From the NCBI GenBank assembly GCA_027452245.1, contig DAIDGW010000124.1, positions 1-64,000 of the forward strand: 64,000 bases of DNA, read 5' to 3'. Positions 16,955 through 24,699 of the stretch are shown here, one piece after another. The notes beneath the pieces are model-generated. The model saw only the letters and a list, made by a program, of their open reading frames with translations, had not been told where the DNA came from and searched no databases. The position numbers and the translations under genes were made by a program. Positions within the stretch are counted from its first letter, which is position 1. Every line of letters begins with the position of its first letter. This DNA is from Acidobacteriaceae bacterium (lineage in GTDB: Bacteria > Acidobacteriota > Terriglobia > Terriglobales > Acidobacteriaceae).

Positions 16955-17893
16955 TCACAGGACGCGCTGCACGAATCCTTTCCCCAGGATGCGCAGCTTT
17001 TCCCACGTCGTGAGGCTAACCTTGCCGCTGAAGACATCGAACTGACGTTCGCCAATTTTCTCCAGCAAGTGCCGATAGATGTTCACCAGCACCCACAAGG
17101 CGGGTTGGCTATCTTCGGAGATGTACGCCAACAACTCGTCTCCCGAGCGATAAAACTCACGGGCGCGGTCGGCTTCGAAGCTGAGCAGCGGACGCAATTT
17201 CGCCGGATCCGGAGAAGCCTGCAGATCGGAAGTCGAAAGCCCGAATTTCGCCAGGTCCTCTTGCGGAAGATAGACGCGGCCCATGGCAGCGTCTTCCTTC
17301 ACATCGCGAATGATATTGGTGAGCTGAAAGGCAAGCCCGCAACGCTCCGCCAGCGGCTCCGCAGCAGGATCGCGGTAGCCGAAGATGTGAATGCAAACCA
17401 ATCCCACGACCGATGCCACACGGTAGCAATAGAACCGCAGATCCTCGAACGTTTGATATTGAATCGGCGTTGCTGGAATGCTACCTTCGGCCGATTCGGT
17501 GGCTTCGACGTCCATGGCCGTTCCCTGGGCGAGTTCGTCCAGCAGACCAGCGGGGATCTGGTAACGGCGTTGCGCATCAGTCAGTGCCAGAAGAATCGGA
17601 TCGTCGGTGGGCTGGCCTTGCTGCGCGCGGTGCAAGGCGTCTAGCCAGGATTCCAGCTTGCGGCGGCGCTCCGGCGGAGTCAGGCCGGGATCGTCGGTGA
17701 TGTCATCGCAGCGCCGCATAAATGCATAGACGGCACATAAGGCTTCGCGCTTGCGGCGCGGCAACACCAGAAATGCGTAATAGAAATTCTTGGCCGTGGA
17801 GCGAGTGATGCCACGGCATACGGAATAAGCCATCGCCAGTTGCGGCGGAGCCGGACTCCACTGCACGGCGGCGGGCTGCGCACCTGCGCTCAT
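16955..17893 (-). CDS. hpnD: Presqualene diphosphate synthase
   Basis: This 312-residue trans-isoprenyl diphosphate synthase condenses two farnesyl diphosphates to presqualene diphosphate. The two Asp-rich Mg2+-binding motifs of the squalene/phytoene synthase family are visible: MRRCDDITDDPG (about residue 60) and NIIRDVKEDAAMGRVYLP (about 190). YYAFLVLPRRKREALCAVYAF is the conserved N-terminal helix. GGAGG six bases before the ATG fixes the start. The start overlaps the end of hpnC by 4 nt (ATGA), implying translational coupling. Cytosolic, membrane-associated. Confidence 0.94.
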   Translation of the reverse strand: MSAGAQPAAVQWSPAPPQLAMAYSVCRGITRSTAKNFYYAFLVLPRRKREALCAVYAFMRRCDDITDDPGLTPPERRRKLESWLDALHRAQQGQPTDDPILLALTDAQRRYQIPAGLLDELAQGTAMDVEATESAEGSIPATPIQYQTFEDLRFYCYRVASVVGLVCIHIFGYRDPAAEPLAERCGLAFQLTNIIRDVKEDAAMGRVYLPQEDLAKFGLSTSDLQASPDPAKLRPLLSFEADRAREFYRSGDELLAYISEDSQPALWVLVNIYRHLLEKIGERQFDVFSGKVSLTTWEKLRILGKGFVQRVL

Positions 17894-18852
17894 TGCGCGC
17901 CTCCGAAAAGCTTTCCCATGGCGGCCCGAGCGACCAAGGCCAGCTTGCGGGATTTGGAAATTGCCGGGCGCTTGCCGAGAACTGCGAATCCCTGGCGCTC
18001 GATGGCATTCAAAATCTCCATGCCTCCGCGACTGAACAGGTCCAGATCAACCGCCAGTTCACGACCGACTTTCTGCACCAGCGGCAGGCCTTGCCGGAAC
18101 CAGTCCCGGGCGCGCTCTACTTCAAACTGCATCATGCTGCAGAACGATTCCGTGTTCCGGTTCTGCGCAATGTCCTGTTCTGAGACACCGTACTTCCGCA
18201 GATCTCCAAGGGGAAGATAGATTCTGCCTTTGGCGTAATCGACGCTGACATCCTGCCAGAAGTTTGCCAGTTGCAGCGCGGTGCAGGTGAAGTCGGAAAG
18301 CTGCTGGCGCTCGGCATCGCGGTACCCGCAGAGATAGAGCACGAGATGGCCGACGGGATTCGCCGAATAGCGGCAGTAGGCCAGCACGTCGTTGAACGTT
18401 TCGAAACGCGTAACGGTCTGATCCTGCCGGAAGGCGGTGAGCAGGTCAGCAAACTCCTGCTGGGGAATGTCGAATTTGCGCACGGTCTCTGTGAGCGCCA
18501 CGAACACCGGATGCTTCGGCGTTCCGTGATAGCACGCTTGCAGTTGCGATTCCCATTGATCGAGAAGCGCGAGCGAGGCCGAGGCGTCGCCAACCTCGTC
18601 TCCCAGATCGTCAGAGATGCGGCAGTAGGCGTACACGTTAAAGAAATGCTGCTTCAGCCGCTGCGGAAGGAACCAGGTGGCCACCGAGAAATTTTCGTAG
18701 TGGCTGCGCGCCAGCCGCTCGCAATATTGCTGCGCTTCCAGCAACGAGGGGGCGCGCTCGGGGATCGCGTATTCCGACGGCAGCCGGCTCCATCCCAAAA
18801 CGGACGGGGCTGCCGGAGAAGCTTGCACGCCGTTGCTGGCCATCTGTGTCAT
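17890..18852 (-). CDS. hpnC: Hydroxysqualene synthase
   Basis: HpnC converts presqualene diphosphate to hydroxysqualene. The product has the family's paired Asp-rich motifs (YCRISDDLGDE and NFWQDVSVDYAKGRIYLP) and ARSHYENFSVATWFLPQRLK, the typical HpnC N-terminal segment. About 320 residues from the ATG at 18852; a GTG at 18873 would add seven. Neither start has a clear ribosome binding site. The gene is directly upstream of hpnD with a 4-nt overlap and follows the second dehydrogenase gene by 77 bp, consistent with one polycistronic message. Confidence 0.92.
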   Translation of the reverse strand: MTQMASNGVQASPAAPSVLGWSRLPSEYAIPERAPSLLEAQQYCERLARSHYENFSVATWFLPQRLKQHFFNVYAYCRISDDLGDEVGDASASLALLDQWESQLQACYHGTPKHPVFVALTETVRKFDIPQQEFADLLTAFRQDQTVTRFETFNDVLAYCRYSANPVGHLVLYLCGYRDAERQQLSDFTCTALQLANFWQDVSVDYAKGRIYLPLGDLRKYGVSEQDIAQNRNTESFCSMMQFEVERARDWFRQGLPLVQKVGRELAVDLDLFSRGGMEILNAIERQGFAVLGKRPAISKSRKLALVARAAMGKLFGGAQ

Positions 18853-18929
18853 GAATAAAAGTCGAAGGTCCACTTAGAGCAGGTCAGCGACAGCTTACCG
18901 CAATGCCAGGACAGGATTGCCGGCACAGC

Positions 18930-19979
18930 TCAGTGTCCCGGAATGATTGCCGTCTTGATGTCGCCGCCACGGTTGAGCATGTGGCGCATCACCTGTTGCA
19001 GGCGCGATAGTGGAGCCTCCCCGGTAATGTAGTCGGTCGGACGGATCTTCTTGGCGGCAATCAGGCCGAAGGCACGGCGCACCGTTTCTGGCGTGTGATG
19101 GAACGTGGCTTTCAGCGTGATTTCCGAGTAATGCAACCGGTTGGTATCGAGCTGGACTTTAGTGCCGGTGGCGCATCCGCCAAAGAAATTGACCGTGCCT
19201 CCCTTGCGGACCATCTCAATCGCCCACTCCCAGGCTTCGGGACGGCCTACTGCTTCGATGACGACGTCGCATCCGCGCTTGGAGGAAGTAAGAGACCGGA
19301 CCGCCTCGACCACATTCTCTTCCTTCGTAGTCTGGATGACCTCCTGGGCGCCCATCTGCTTGGCCGCCTGCACCTGGCCGTCGCGCTTCACGACCGAAAC
19401 CACATTGCAGCCGATGGCGCGGGCCACCTGCACGAACATGAGTCCGATGGGACCCCCGCCGATGATCACGACGGTGTCGCCGATTTCCACCTTGGTCTCG
19501 TGCAATCCACGCAGCACGCAGGCCAGAGGCTCGGTCATGGCAGCGTCTTCGAAGCTCACATTGGGAGGAATCACCAGCATGTTGGCTTCAACAATGCGCT
19601 TGGGAACCCGGATGTATTCGGCATACGCGCCGTTGTTGAAGAGCAGGTCTTCGCAGAGATTTTCCTGATGCTTGGAGCAGTAGAAACACATCTGGCACGG
19701 GGCGGAATTCAGGGCCACCACCCGCATGCCCTTCTTGAATCCGGTGACACCGGCACCGACCTCTTCTACAACTCCGGCCAGTTCGTGGCCGAACAGCGCG
19801 GGAGGAACAATCATGCGCGCGTGATAGCCGCGCTGATAGACCTTGAGATCGGTCCCGCAGGTCAACGCGACCTGCACTTTCACCAGCACCTCGCCGTCGC
19901 CGACGCGAGGAATGGGGACCTTTTCAATCTTCAGATCTTCTTTGCCGTACAGGACGGCAGCCGTCATTTTTCCATTCAC
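18930..19979 (-). CDS. Zinc-dependent MDR alcohol/polyol dehydrogenase (second of tandem pair)
   Basis: This is a medium-chain dehydrogenase of about 349 residues. The catalytic zinc site is CGTDLK with GHE further on (FGHELAGVVEEVGAGV). The structural zinc site is the four-cysteine loop CQMCFYCSKHQENLC. The Rossmann NAD(P) motif is VVIIGGGPIGLMFVQVARAIG. The overall pattern is closest by eye to sorbitol/threonine dehydrogenases. The GTG at 19979 overlaps the upstream stop (GTGA) and has GGAAGGA eight bases before it; ATG 19967 is the alternative. Its place inside the hopanoid block suggests a role on a polyol side chain, which is inference only. Confidence 0.85.
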   Translation of the reverse strand: MNGKMTAAVLYGKEDLKIEKVPIPRVGDGEVLVKVQVALTCGTDLKVYQRGYHARMIVPPALFGHELAGVVEEVGAGVTGFKKGMRVVALNSAPCQMCFYCSKHQENLCEDLLFNNGAYAEYIRVPKRIVEANMLVIPPNVSFEDAAMTEPLACVLRGLHETKVEIGDTVVIIGGGPIGLMFVQVARAIGCNVVSVVKRDGQVQAAKQMGAQEVIQTTKEENVVEAVRSLTSSKRGCDVVIEAVGRPEAWEWAIEMVRKGGTVNFFGGCATGTKVQLDTNRLHYSEITLKATFHHTPETVRRAFGLIAAKKIRPTDYITGEAPLSRLQQVMRHMLNRGGDIKTAIIPGH

Positions 19980-21100
19980 AGCTTTATTCCTTCCCAGTGG
20001 CTTCCGGGCTGAATCATAATTTTCATGGACGAAGACTGAGGGTGAGCCGCCAAATCCAGAGCCTCCCTTGCCTGCTCCAAGGGGAAGCGGTGGCTGATGA
20101 GCTTTGCCAGATCCATCTCTTTGCTCATGACAAATCGCACCGAATCCCACTGCAAATCTACGGAAGCGCTATAGGACCCCACCAGCGATTTCTCGTCCAC
20201 ACAAATGGCTGCCGGATCGACCACCGCCTCGCCGTGCTGTGTCTGCGCAAATAGTAAAACCCGGCCCCCGGGACGCGCGGCGTCCATGGCAGGCCGAATC
20301 AGGCCGTTGCTGCCCACCGCCAGAATAACGGCGTCAGCCCCCCGCCCTTCCGTTAGCTCGCGGACTCGTGTCACTACATCGGTGCGCGATGCTTCTATGC
20401 TTTGTCCTAACCCGAAGCCTTCTCCTATTTTAAGCCTCTCTGGATACAAATCGGAAGTAATTACCCTAGCCCCGGTACGTTGTGCCAGCACCCCCAGAAT
20501 GATGCCAATCGGGCCCTGCCCGATAACCAAAACCTGCTCGCTGGATTGCAGGCGCAAGGCCTCAATCCCCTTCATGCAGGTGTTGACGGGTTCCACAAAG
20601 CAGGCCTGCTCGAAAGAAACCCCGTCGGGGATTCTTACGGTTCCATGCTGGACGATCCAGTCCATGACCCGGACATATTCCGCGAAACCACCCCCGGAGG
20701 GCTCGAATCCCGCGGTGCAGCCCACTTTCTTGTAGGTAGCGCACTGGGCAAAAGTCTTATGGCGGCAATAGAAGCATTCCCGGCAGGGGATGTGATGAAA
20801 GACCATGACAGGGTCGCCCACCCTGTAGTCGCGGACCCCCTCCCCGACTGCCGCGACAACGCCTGAGGTTTCATGTCCGAAGATCCTGGGGGCAGAATGC
20901 GATCCGGTGGCGATCTTCTTGAGATCGGTTCCACAGACCCCGCAACTGTGCACGCGGACGAGCATCTCACCGGCCCCGATTTTGGGAACCGGAACGGTCT
21001 CCAGCCGCACGTCGTTAACCCCGCGATACACGGCAGCGCGCATCGTTGCCGGGATGGCTTGTACCTGGTCTTCTATCGTGTACTGTCCTGCAATTGCCAT
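19976..21100 (-). CDS. Zinc-dependent MDR alcohol/polyol dehydrogenase (first of tandem pair)
   Basis: This medium-chain dehydrogenase of about 374 residues has catalytic zinc ligands in CGVCGTDLKK and FGHETSGVVAAVGEGV, a structural zinc loop CRECFYCRHKTFAQC, and a dinucleotide-binding VLVIGQGPIGIILGVLAQRTG. It is clearly diverged from its downstream neighbour, so the pair is either an old duplication or two recruited paralogues. The ATG at 21100 (MAIAGQYTIEDQ) is preferred, but no strong ribosome binding site is visible; ATG 21157 and 21043 are alternatives. The two genes overlap by 4 nt and are probably co-expressed. Substrate unknown. Confidence 0.84.
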   Translation of the reverse strand: MAIAGQYTIEDQVQAIPATMRAAVYRGVNDVRLETVPVPKIGAGEMLVRVHSCGVCGTDLKKIATGSHSAPRIFGHETSGVVAAVGEGVRDYRVGDPVMVFHHIPCRECFYCRHKTFAQCATYKKVGCTAGFEPSGGGFAEYVRVMDWIVQHGTVRIPDGVSFEQACFVEPVNTCMKGIEALRLQSSEQVLVIGQGPIGIILGVLAQRTGARVITSDLYPERLKIGEGFGLGQSIEASRTDVVTRVRELTEGRGADAVILAVGSNGLIRPAMDAARPGGRVLLFAQTQHGEAVVDPAAICVDEKSLVGSYSASVDLQWDSVRFVMSKEMDLAKLISHRFPLEQAREALDLAAHPQSSSMKIMIQPGSHWEGIKL

Positions 21101-21137
21101 GAATTTGTTCGACAGCCTTTCGCATCTGGAATGTTCG

Positions 21138-21695
21138 TTACTGTTGCCGCGGATCATTGTTGGTCAGCTTCACATCTACCGTCATCGAATCGAGATATGG
21201 CGAGTCGGGCGGCATGAAGTGATAGGCCGTAACCTGCAGTACCACGTAAAAACCGTCTACCTTGATGATCCGCCTGGAACCGATGGGGACCGCCGCGAAA
21301 CGCCAGGGATTCAGCCAGCCCAGGATATCTTTCGGCTCGGCGGTGCCACCCGGGGTTGTGGTCAGGATATTGTCATAAATCGAGTGATGCAGGTCGGTCA
21401 TCTGCGCCCGCCACCCCGTGATTTGCGTTTCCCCCGGAGCCTGCACGGGAGCGAGGGTGAATATATAGCGGTCGGCTCCCCGCGTGTCCTTAACGCGCTC
21501 TTTATAGATTGGATCATCGGGAGTCAGCTTAGCCTCAAAACTATCGTCCGTGATTTTAGTTGGGCCCTGCCGGAAACTCTCAGCATAGAAAACCGGGTTC
21601 GCGCTCTGCGCGCCCGCAGCCAGGACAATCAACAAAACGAAACCAGCAGTACGGCTCGGCAATCTCATCAGTCTCAAGAACGGCTCCAACAACAT
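21138..21695 (-). CDS. Exported protein of unknown function in hopanoid block
   Basis: The product is about 185 residues with an N-terminal signal peptide (RTAGFVLLIVLAAGAQSA, cleavage near ANPVFYAES). The mature part is soluble and contains FEAKLTPDDPIYKERVKDTR, a FTLAPVQAPGETQITGWRAQ segment and a C-terminal beta-rich region (VDGFYVVLQVTAYHF). I recognise no family. The start is uncertain: ATG 21695, 21722 and 21668 are all possible, and none has a strong ribosome binding site. It lies between hpnG and the dehydrogenase pair, with only 37 bp to the latter, so it is likely part of the same transcript. Confidence 0.65.
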   Translation of the reverse strand: MLLEPFLRLMRLPSRTAGFVLLIVLAAGAQSANPVFYAESFRQGPTKITDDSFEAKLTPDDPIYKERVKDTRGADRYIFTLAPVQAPGETQITGWRAQMTDLHHSIYDNILTTTPGGTAEPKDILGWLNPWRFAAVPIGSRRIIKVDGFYVVLQVTAYHFMPPDSPYLDSMTVDVKLTNNDPRQQ

Positions 21696-21784
21696 TTTGG
21701 GCTCGGTGCTGCGTACCCACAAGCTATTCGCGTTAACGAACTTGCTTCACCTTGTCCTGTTCGATCTACCCATTCAAGTCAAAA

Positions 21785-22474
21785 TCAGGCTTGAATGGGG
21801 CACCCACCTTTAATCAGGACGCTTAACCGGTCGCACAGGGTTCGGGATGCGTGAGAACTGTTGCGGGCCAGATGAACCACGCTCTTCCAGAGCCACGGAC
21901 GCACCATCACGAAAGCCGCAAACCTCCCTGCCCGGAAATCGCCATCATGCGAAATGAAGGCTTCGTTGGCCGGCAAGGCGAAGCGGCTGTCGTCAGATAT
22001 AGATTTCACGGCGGCGAATTTGATTCTACGCGCGTCGGCCGCTCGCGCCACAAAGGCGGCTTCCATGTCGACGGCGCAGGCGGAGAACCAATCGGCAAGC
22101 TTTTTCTTTTGCTCGGGAGTGACCACGGAACCAAAACTGATCAAGGTTCCATGACCCGCACCAGTGTCGACGCTGCTGCAATCGCGAGCATCGAGGACGC
22201 GCTGTGGAACCACGATGTCGCCGACCTTCAGATTAGGATCCAACGCTCCCGCAAAGCCCACCGAGTAGACGATCTCAGGCGTATAGAGAGCAATCACAGC
22301 TTCCGTGGCGCGGCGCGCGGGTTCGGCGCCCATACCTCCGGCAACTGCCACGGCATTCTCGCCTTCAAAGAAGCGGAAGCGTCGTCCGTCGTGTTCGCGC
22401 TCGGTCGCGTGCCAGCCTTTGACGAGGGGGGCAATTTCGCGATCGAGAGCCGCAACGATAGCGATTCTAGGCAT
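21785..22474 (-). CDS. hpnG: Hopanoid-associated nucleoside phosphorylase/nucleosidase
   Basis: This 229-residue member of the purine nucleoside phosphorylase/MTA nucleosidase superfamily shows IAIVAALDREIAPLVKGW at the N-terminus, GGMGAEPARRATEAVI, IVYSVGFAGALDPNLKVGDIVV and the ribose-binding AVDMEAAFVARAA. HpnG removes adenine from adenosylhopane to give the ribosyl form. The ATG at 22474 overlaps the hpnA stop by 8 nt, so the two are translationally coupled. This overlap with hpnA and the general pattern make HpnG much more likely than a purine salvage enzyme. No hpnH (the adenosylhopane-forming radical SAM enzyme) is in this window. Confidence 0.82.
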   Translation of the reverse strand: MPRIAIVAALDREIAPLVKGWHATEREHDGRRFRFFEGENAVAVAGGMGAEPARRATEAVIALYTPEIVYSVGFAGALDPNLKVGDIVVPQRVLDARDCSSVDTGAGHGTLISFGSVVTPEQKKKLADWFSACAVDMEAAFVARAADARRIKFAAVKSISDDSRFALPANEAFISHDGDFRAGRFAAFVMVRPWLWKSVVHLARNSSHASRTLCDRLSVLIKGGCPIQA

Positions 22475-23453
22475 ATCCGTTGGCCCGGAACCAATCCACG
22501 GCCCGCCGCAGCGCATCTTCGACCGGGACAATCCTCCAGCCCAGCTTCCTCTCGGCTTTGTCGGAACTGGCGAACATTTTCTTCCTGCCCATGCGGACGG
22601 AATCGATGGTGGCGCGCGGTTCGCGCTTCAGCAGGCGGCCCGTGATGGTCTCGTCGACGACTCCCGTCGCGTAAGCAAAAATGTAGGGCAGCTTCACTTT
22701 GGGTGAGGGCAAGCCGGTGATAGCAGCCAGCTTGTCGAGAATCTGCTTGAACGTAAGATTTTCGCCGCCCAGGATGTAGCGCTCGCCCGACTTCCCTTTT
22801 TCGAGGGCCAGGATGTGCCCGCGGGCGCATTCGTGCACATCGACCAGATTCAGTCCGGTTTCGACGTACGCCGGAAATTTTTTCTTCAGGAAGTCCACGA
22901 CAATACGGCCGGTAGGCGTGGGCTTCACGTCCTGCTCTCCGATAGGCGTGGTCGGATTGACCACCACAACGTGCAGACCGCTGCGTCCGGCTTCCAGCGC
23001 GACCTGCTCCGACATGTACTTGGAACGCTTATAGGGACCGATCATGTCGGCCAGCGAAACCGGAGAGTCCTCGTCGGCGGGATGGCCGTTGCCGGTAAAT
23101 CCCACGGTGGCGACGCTCGAGGTGTGGACCACGCGTTGCACGCCATTCTTGCGAGCCGCGTCGAGAATCGCGCGCGTGCCTTCCACGTTCGAGCGATACA
23201 TCTCCTCGGGATCGCGCACCCAGAGCCGGTAGTCGGCAGCGACGTGGAAAACGGTGTCACAACCGGACATCGCTTTTTCGAGCGAGGCCGGGTCGCGCAG
23301 GTCACCCACCGCAGTGTCCGCTCGCAGACCTTCCAGGTTCTTGAGATTGCTGGTCGGACGAACCAGCAGGCGCAAATCAGCGCCCTGCCCGGAGAGGACG
23401 CGGGCCACATGAGAACCAAGAAATCCGGTAGCTCCGGTAACGAAGGCAAGCAT
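22467..23453 (-). CDS. hpnA: Hopanoid-associated sugar epimerase/reductase
   Basis: This 328-residue extended short-chain dehydrogenase has an N-terminal NAD(P) motif (FVTGATGFLGSHVARVL), the catalytic Tyr-x3-Lys in YKRSKYMSE, and VVVNPTTPIGEQDVKPTPTG, a segment characteristic of HpnA. HpnA genes accompany hopanoid loci, and the protein is thought to modify side-chain or sugar groups; its exact reaction is unsettled. Upstream lie two strong hairpins (23474-23502 and 23520-23535) and a short tandem repeat that abuts the start codon, so expression from here may be separately controlled. Confidence 0.88.
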   Translation of the reverse strand: MLAFVTGATGFLGSHVARVLSGQGADLRLLVRPTSNLKNLEGLRADTAVGDLRDPASLEKAMSGCDTVFHVAADYRLWVRDPEEMYRSNVEGTRAILDAARKNGVQRVVHTSSVATVGFTGNGHPADEDSPVSLADMIGPYKRSKYMSEQVALEAGRSGLHVVVVNPTTPIGEQDVKPTPTGRIVVDFLKKKFPAYVETGLNLVDVHECARGHILALEKGKSGERYILGGENLTFKQILDKLAAITGLPSPKVKLPYIFAYATGVVDETITGRLLKREPRATIDSVRMGRKKMFASSDKAERKLGWRIVPVEDALRRAVDWFRANGYA

Positions 23454-23473
23454 TCAGCACCCAGCATTCAGCA

Positions 23474-23502
23474 CTCAGCCGGGATTGTCAATCCCGGCTG
23501 AG
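23474..23502 (-). terminator. 13-bp perfect hairpin between kelch gene and hpnA
   Basis: CTCAGCCGGGATT-GTC-AATCCCGGCTGAG is a perfect 13-bp stem with a 3-nt loop. In the direction of transcription it comes 42 bp after the kelch gene's stop and 20 bp before hpnA's start. It has no T-tract. It may end or attenuate the kelch transcript, or be an mRNA-level element controlling hpnA. Confidence 0.55.
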
Positions 23503-23519
23503 GGCTGGACGCCGAAGGT

Positions 23520-23535
23520 GCGCGCCGGGGCGCGC
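23520..23535 (-). terminator. GC hairpin just after the kelch gene
   Basis: GCGCGCC-GG-GGCGCGC is a perfect 7-bp stem located 8 bp beyond the kelch stop codon on the minus strand. Together with the hairpin at 23474-23502 it forms a double-stem-loop downstream of this gene. There is no U-run. Confidence 0.45.
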
Positions 23536-23543
23536 GAATGCAG

Positions 23544-24515
23544 TTATTGAATCTGCATCGAGTAGGTGTCGCTGACGAAGTTGCCGGAGGTTTCTCCGCC
23601 GAACATGATCATCTGATCGATGGCGAAGTCGTAGGCCATGCCTTGCGAGTCGATAGGGGGCGGGGGATTCTGGGCGTTGATGTTCCACCAGTCTGTTCCC
23701 TTCCAGGCCCAGGTCGTGTTCGCGCCGGAGCCTCCGCCGAAATTGACTACACCGGCCAGGTGCGGATCGTAGGAAGTTCCCGAGTAGTAGGTCCAAAGCG
23801 GCTGCGTCTTCGGATTCTGCTCGGTCCAGTTGTGTCCATCCCATGTCCAGGTATTGACTGGGTTCACGTCGGCGAGACCGCCGTAAATCACAACGGTCTG
23901 GTTGGCGTAATCGTTGCCGACGGCTGCCGCGCCACGCGCCAGAAAAGTCGTTTTGGTGTACAGCTTTTTCCAATCGGTACCTGTCCATTGCCAGGTGGTG
24001 TTCTGATAGAAATTACCGTCGAAGCCGCCGATCATCTCCGCGCGGAAACTCACGGGATCCATGAACATCATGGGCAAGGTGACCGCTGTGGGCTGCTTTT
24101 GAGGAGTGGCTTGGGTCCAGGTTTGAGAAACGCCATCCCAGATCCAAGTGTCGCCCAGGTATTGATTGCCGTTGTAACCGCCGAACAGGACCATTTTCTG
24201 CATGGTTCTGTCGAAAGTGATCCCGGCGGCGCTTCGGGCCGGCGGGGCATTGGCAGTATCGATTTGCACCCAATCGGTGCCGTTGAAAATCCAGGTGTCA
24301 TTCTGGTAAGAAGTGCCGTCAAATCCTCCGAAAAGGACAATATTGTTCGCTGCCGGGTCGTACGCCATCGCCGGGTTAAGACGCGCCGAGGGATGATGGG
24401 CCGGATCCAATTTCACCCAAGTTGCTGTTCTTGCCGATGCTGCGCCTGTCAGTAAGGCAACCATGAGAGCGAAGCCGACCGCACGGCCCGCACTTACCAC
24501 ATTCCTGTAAGCCAT
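23544..24515 (-). CDS. Exported kelch-repeat beta-propeller protein
   Basis: The ATG at 24515 has AAGGGG just upstream and begins a signal peptide (AVGFALMVALLTGAASA). The 323-residue product is a string of about five kelch-like blades, each with a GG doublet and a W-x-W or DTW pair: NNIVLFGGFDGTSYQNDTW, KMVLFGGYNGNQYLGDTW, FRAEMIGGFDGNFYQNTTW, QTVVIYGGLADVNPVNTW, then GVVNFGGGSGANTTW and QMIMFGGETSG. It is periplasmic or surface-exposed and probably a binding protein; the ligand is unknown. It lies between shc and hpnA on the same strand, but flanking hairpins could make it a separate unit. Confidence 0.82.
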   Translation of the reverse strand: MAYRNVVSAGRAVGFALMVALLTGAASARTATWVKLDPAHHPSARLNPAMAYDPAANNIVLFGGFDGTSYQNDTWIFNGTDWVQIDTANAPPARSAAGITFDRTMQKMVLFGGYNGNQYLGDTWIWDGVSQTWTQATPQKQPTAVTLPMMFMDPVSFRAEMIGGFDGNFYQNTTWQWTGTDWKKLYTKTTFLARGAAAVGNDYANQTVVIYGGLADVNPVNTWTWDGHNWTEQNPKTQPLWTYYSGTSYDPHLAGVVNFGGGSGANTTWAWKGTDWWNINAQNPPPPIDSQGMAYDFAIDQMIMFGGETSGNFVSDTYSMQIQ

Positions 24516-24699
24516 AGAACCCCTTCCATTGCAGAGTGCTTGCGAAGAGCGGAATTTTTTATAGCAAAGGAAAGATTGGGCTGGATAGAGCCCAAGGGCC
24601 CTGTGGACGTGAAAAATCACAGGATGAAATGTCTGAAGGACAAAACCTTACACAGCGTGCAAGTTTTGTTGTGCGACGGGGTTATCCCACTTGTCAACA

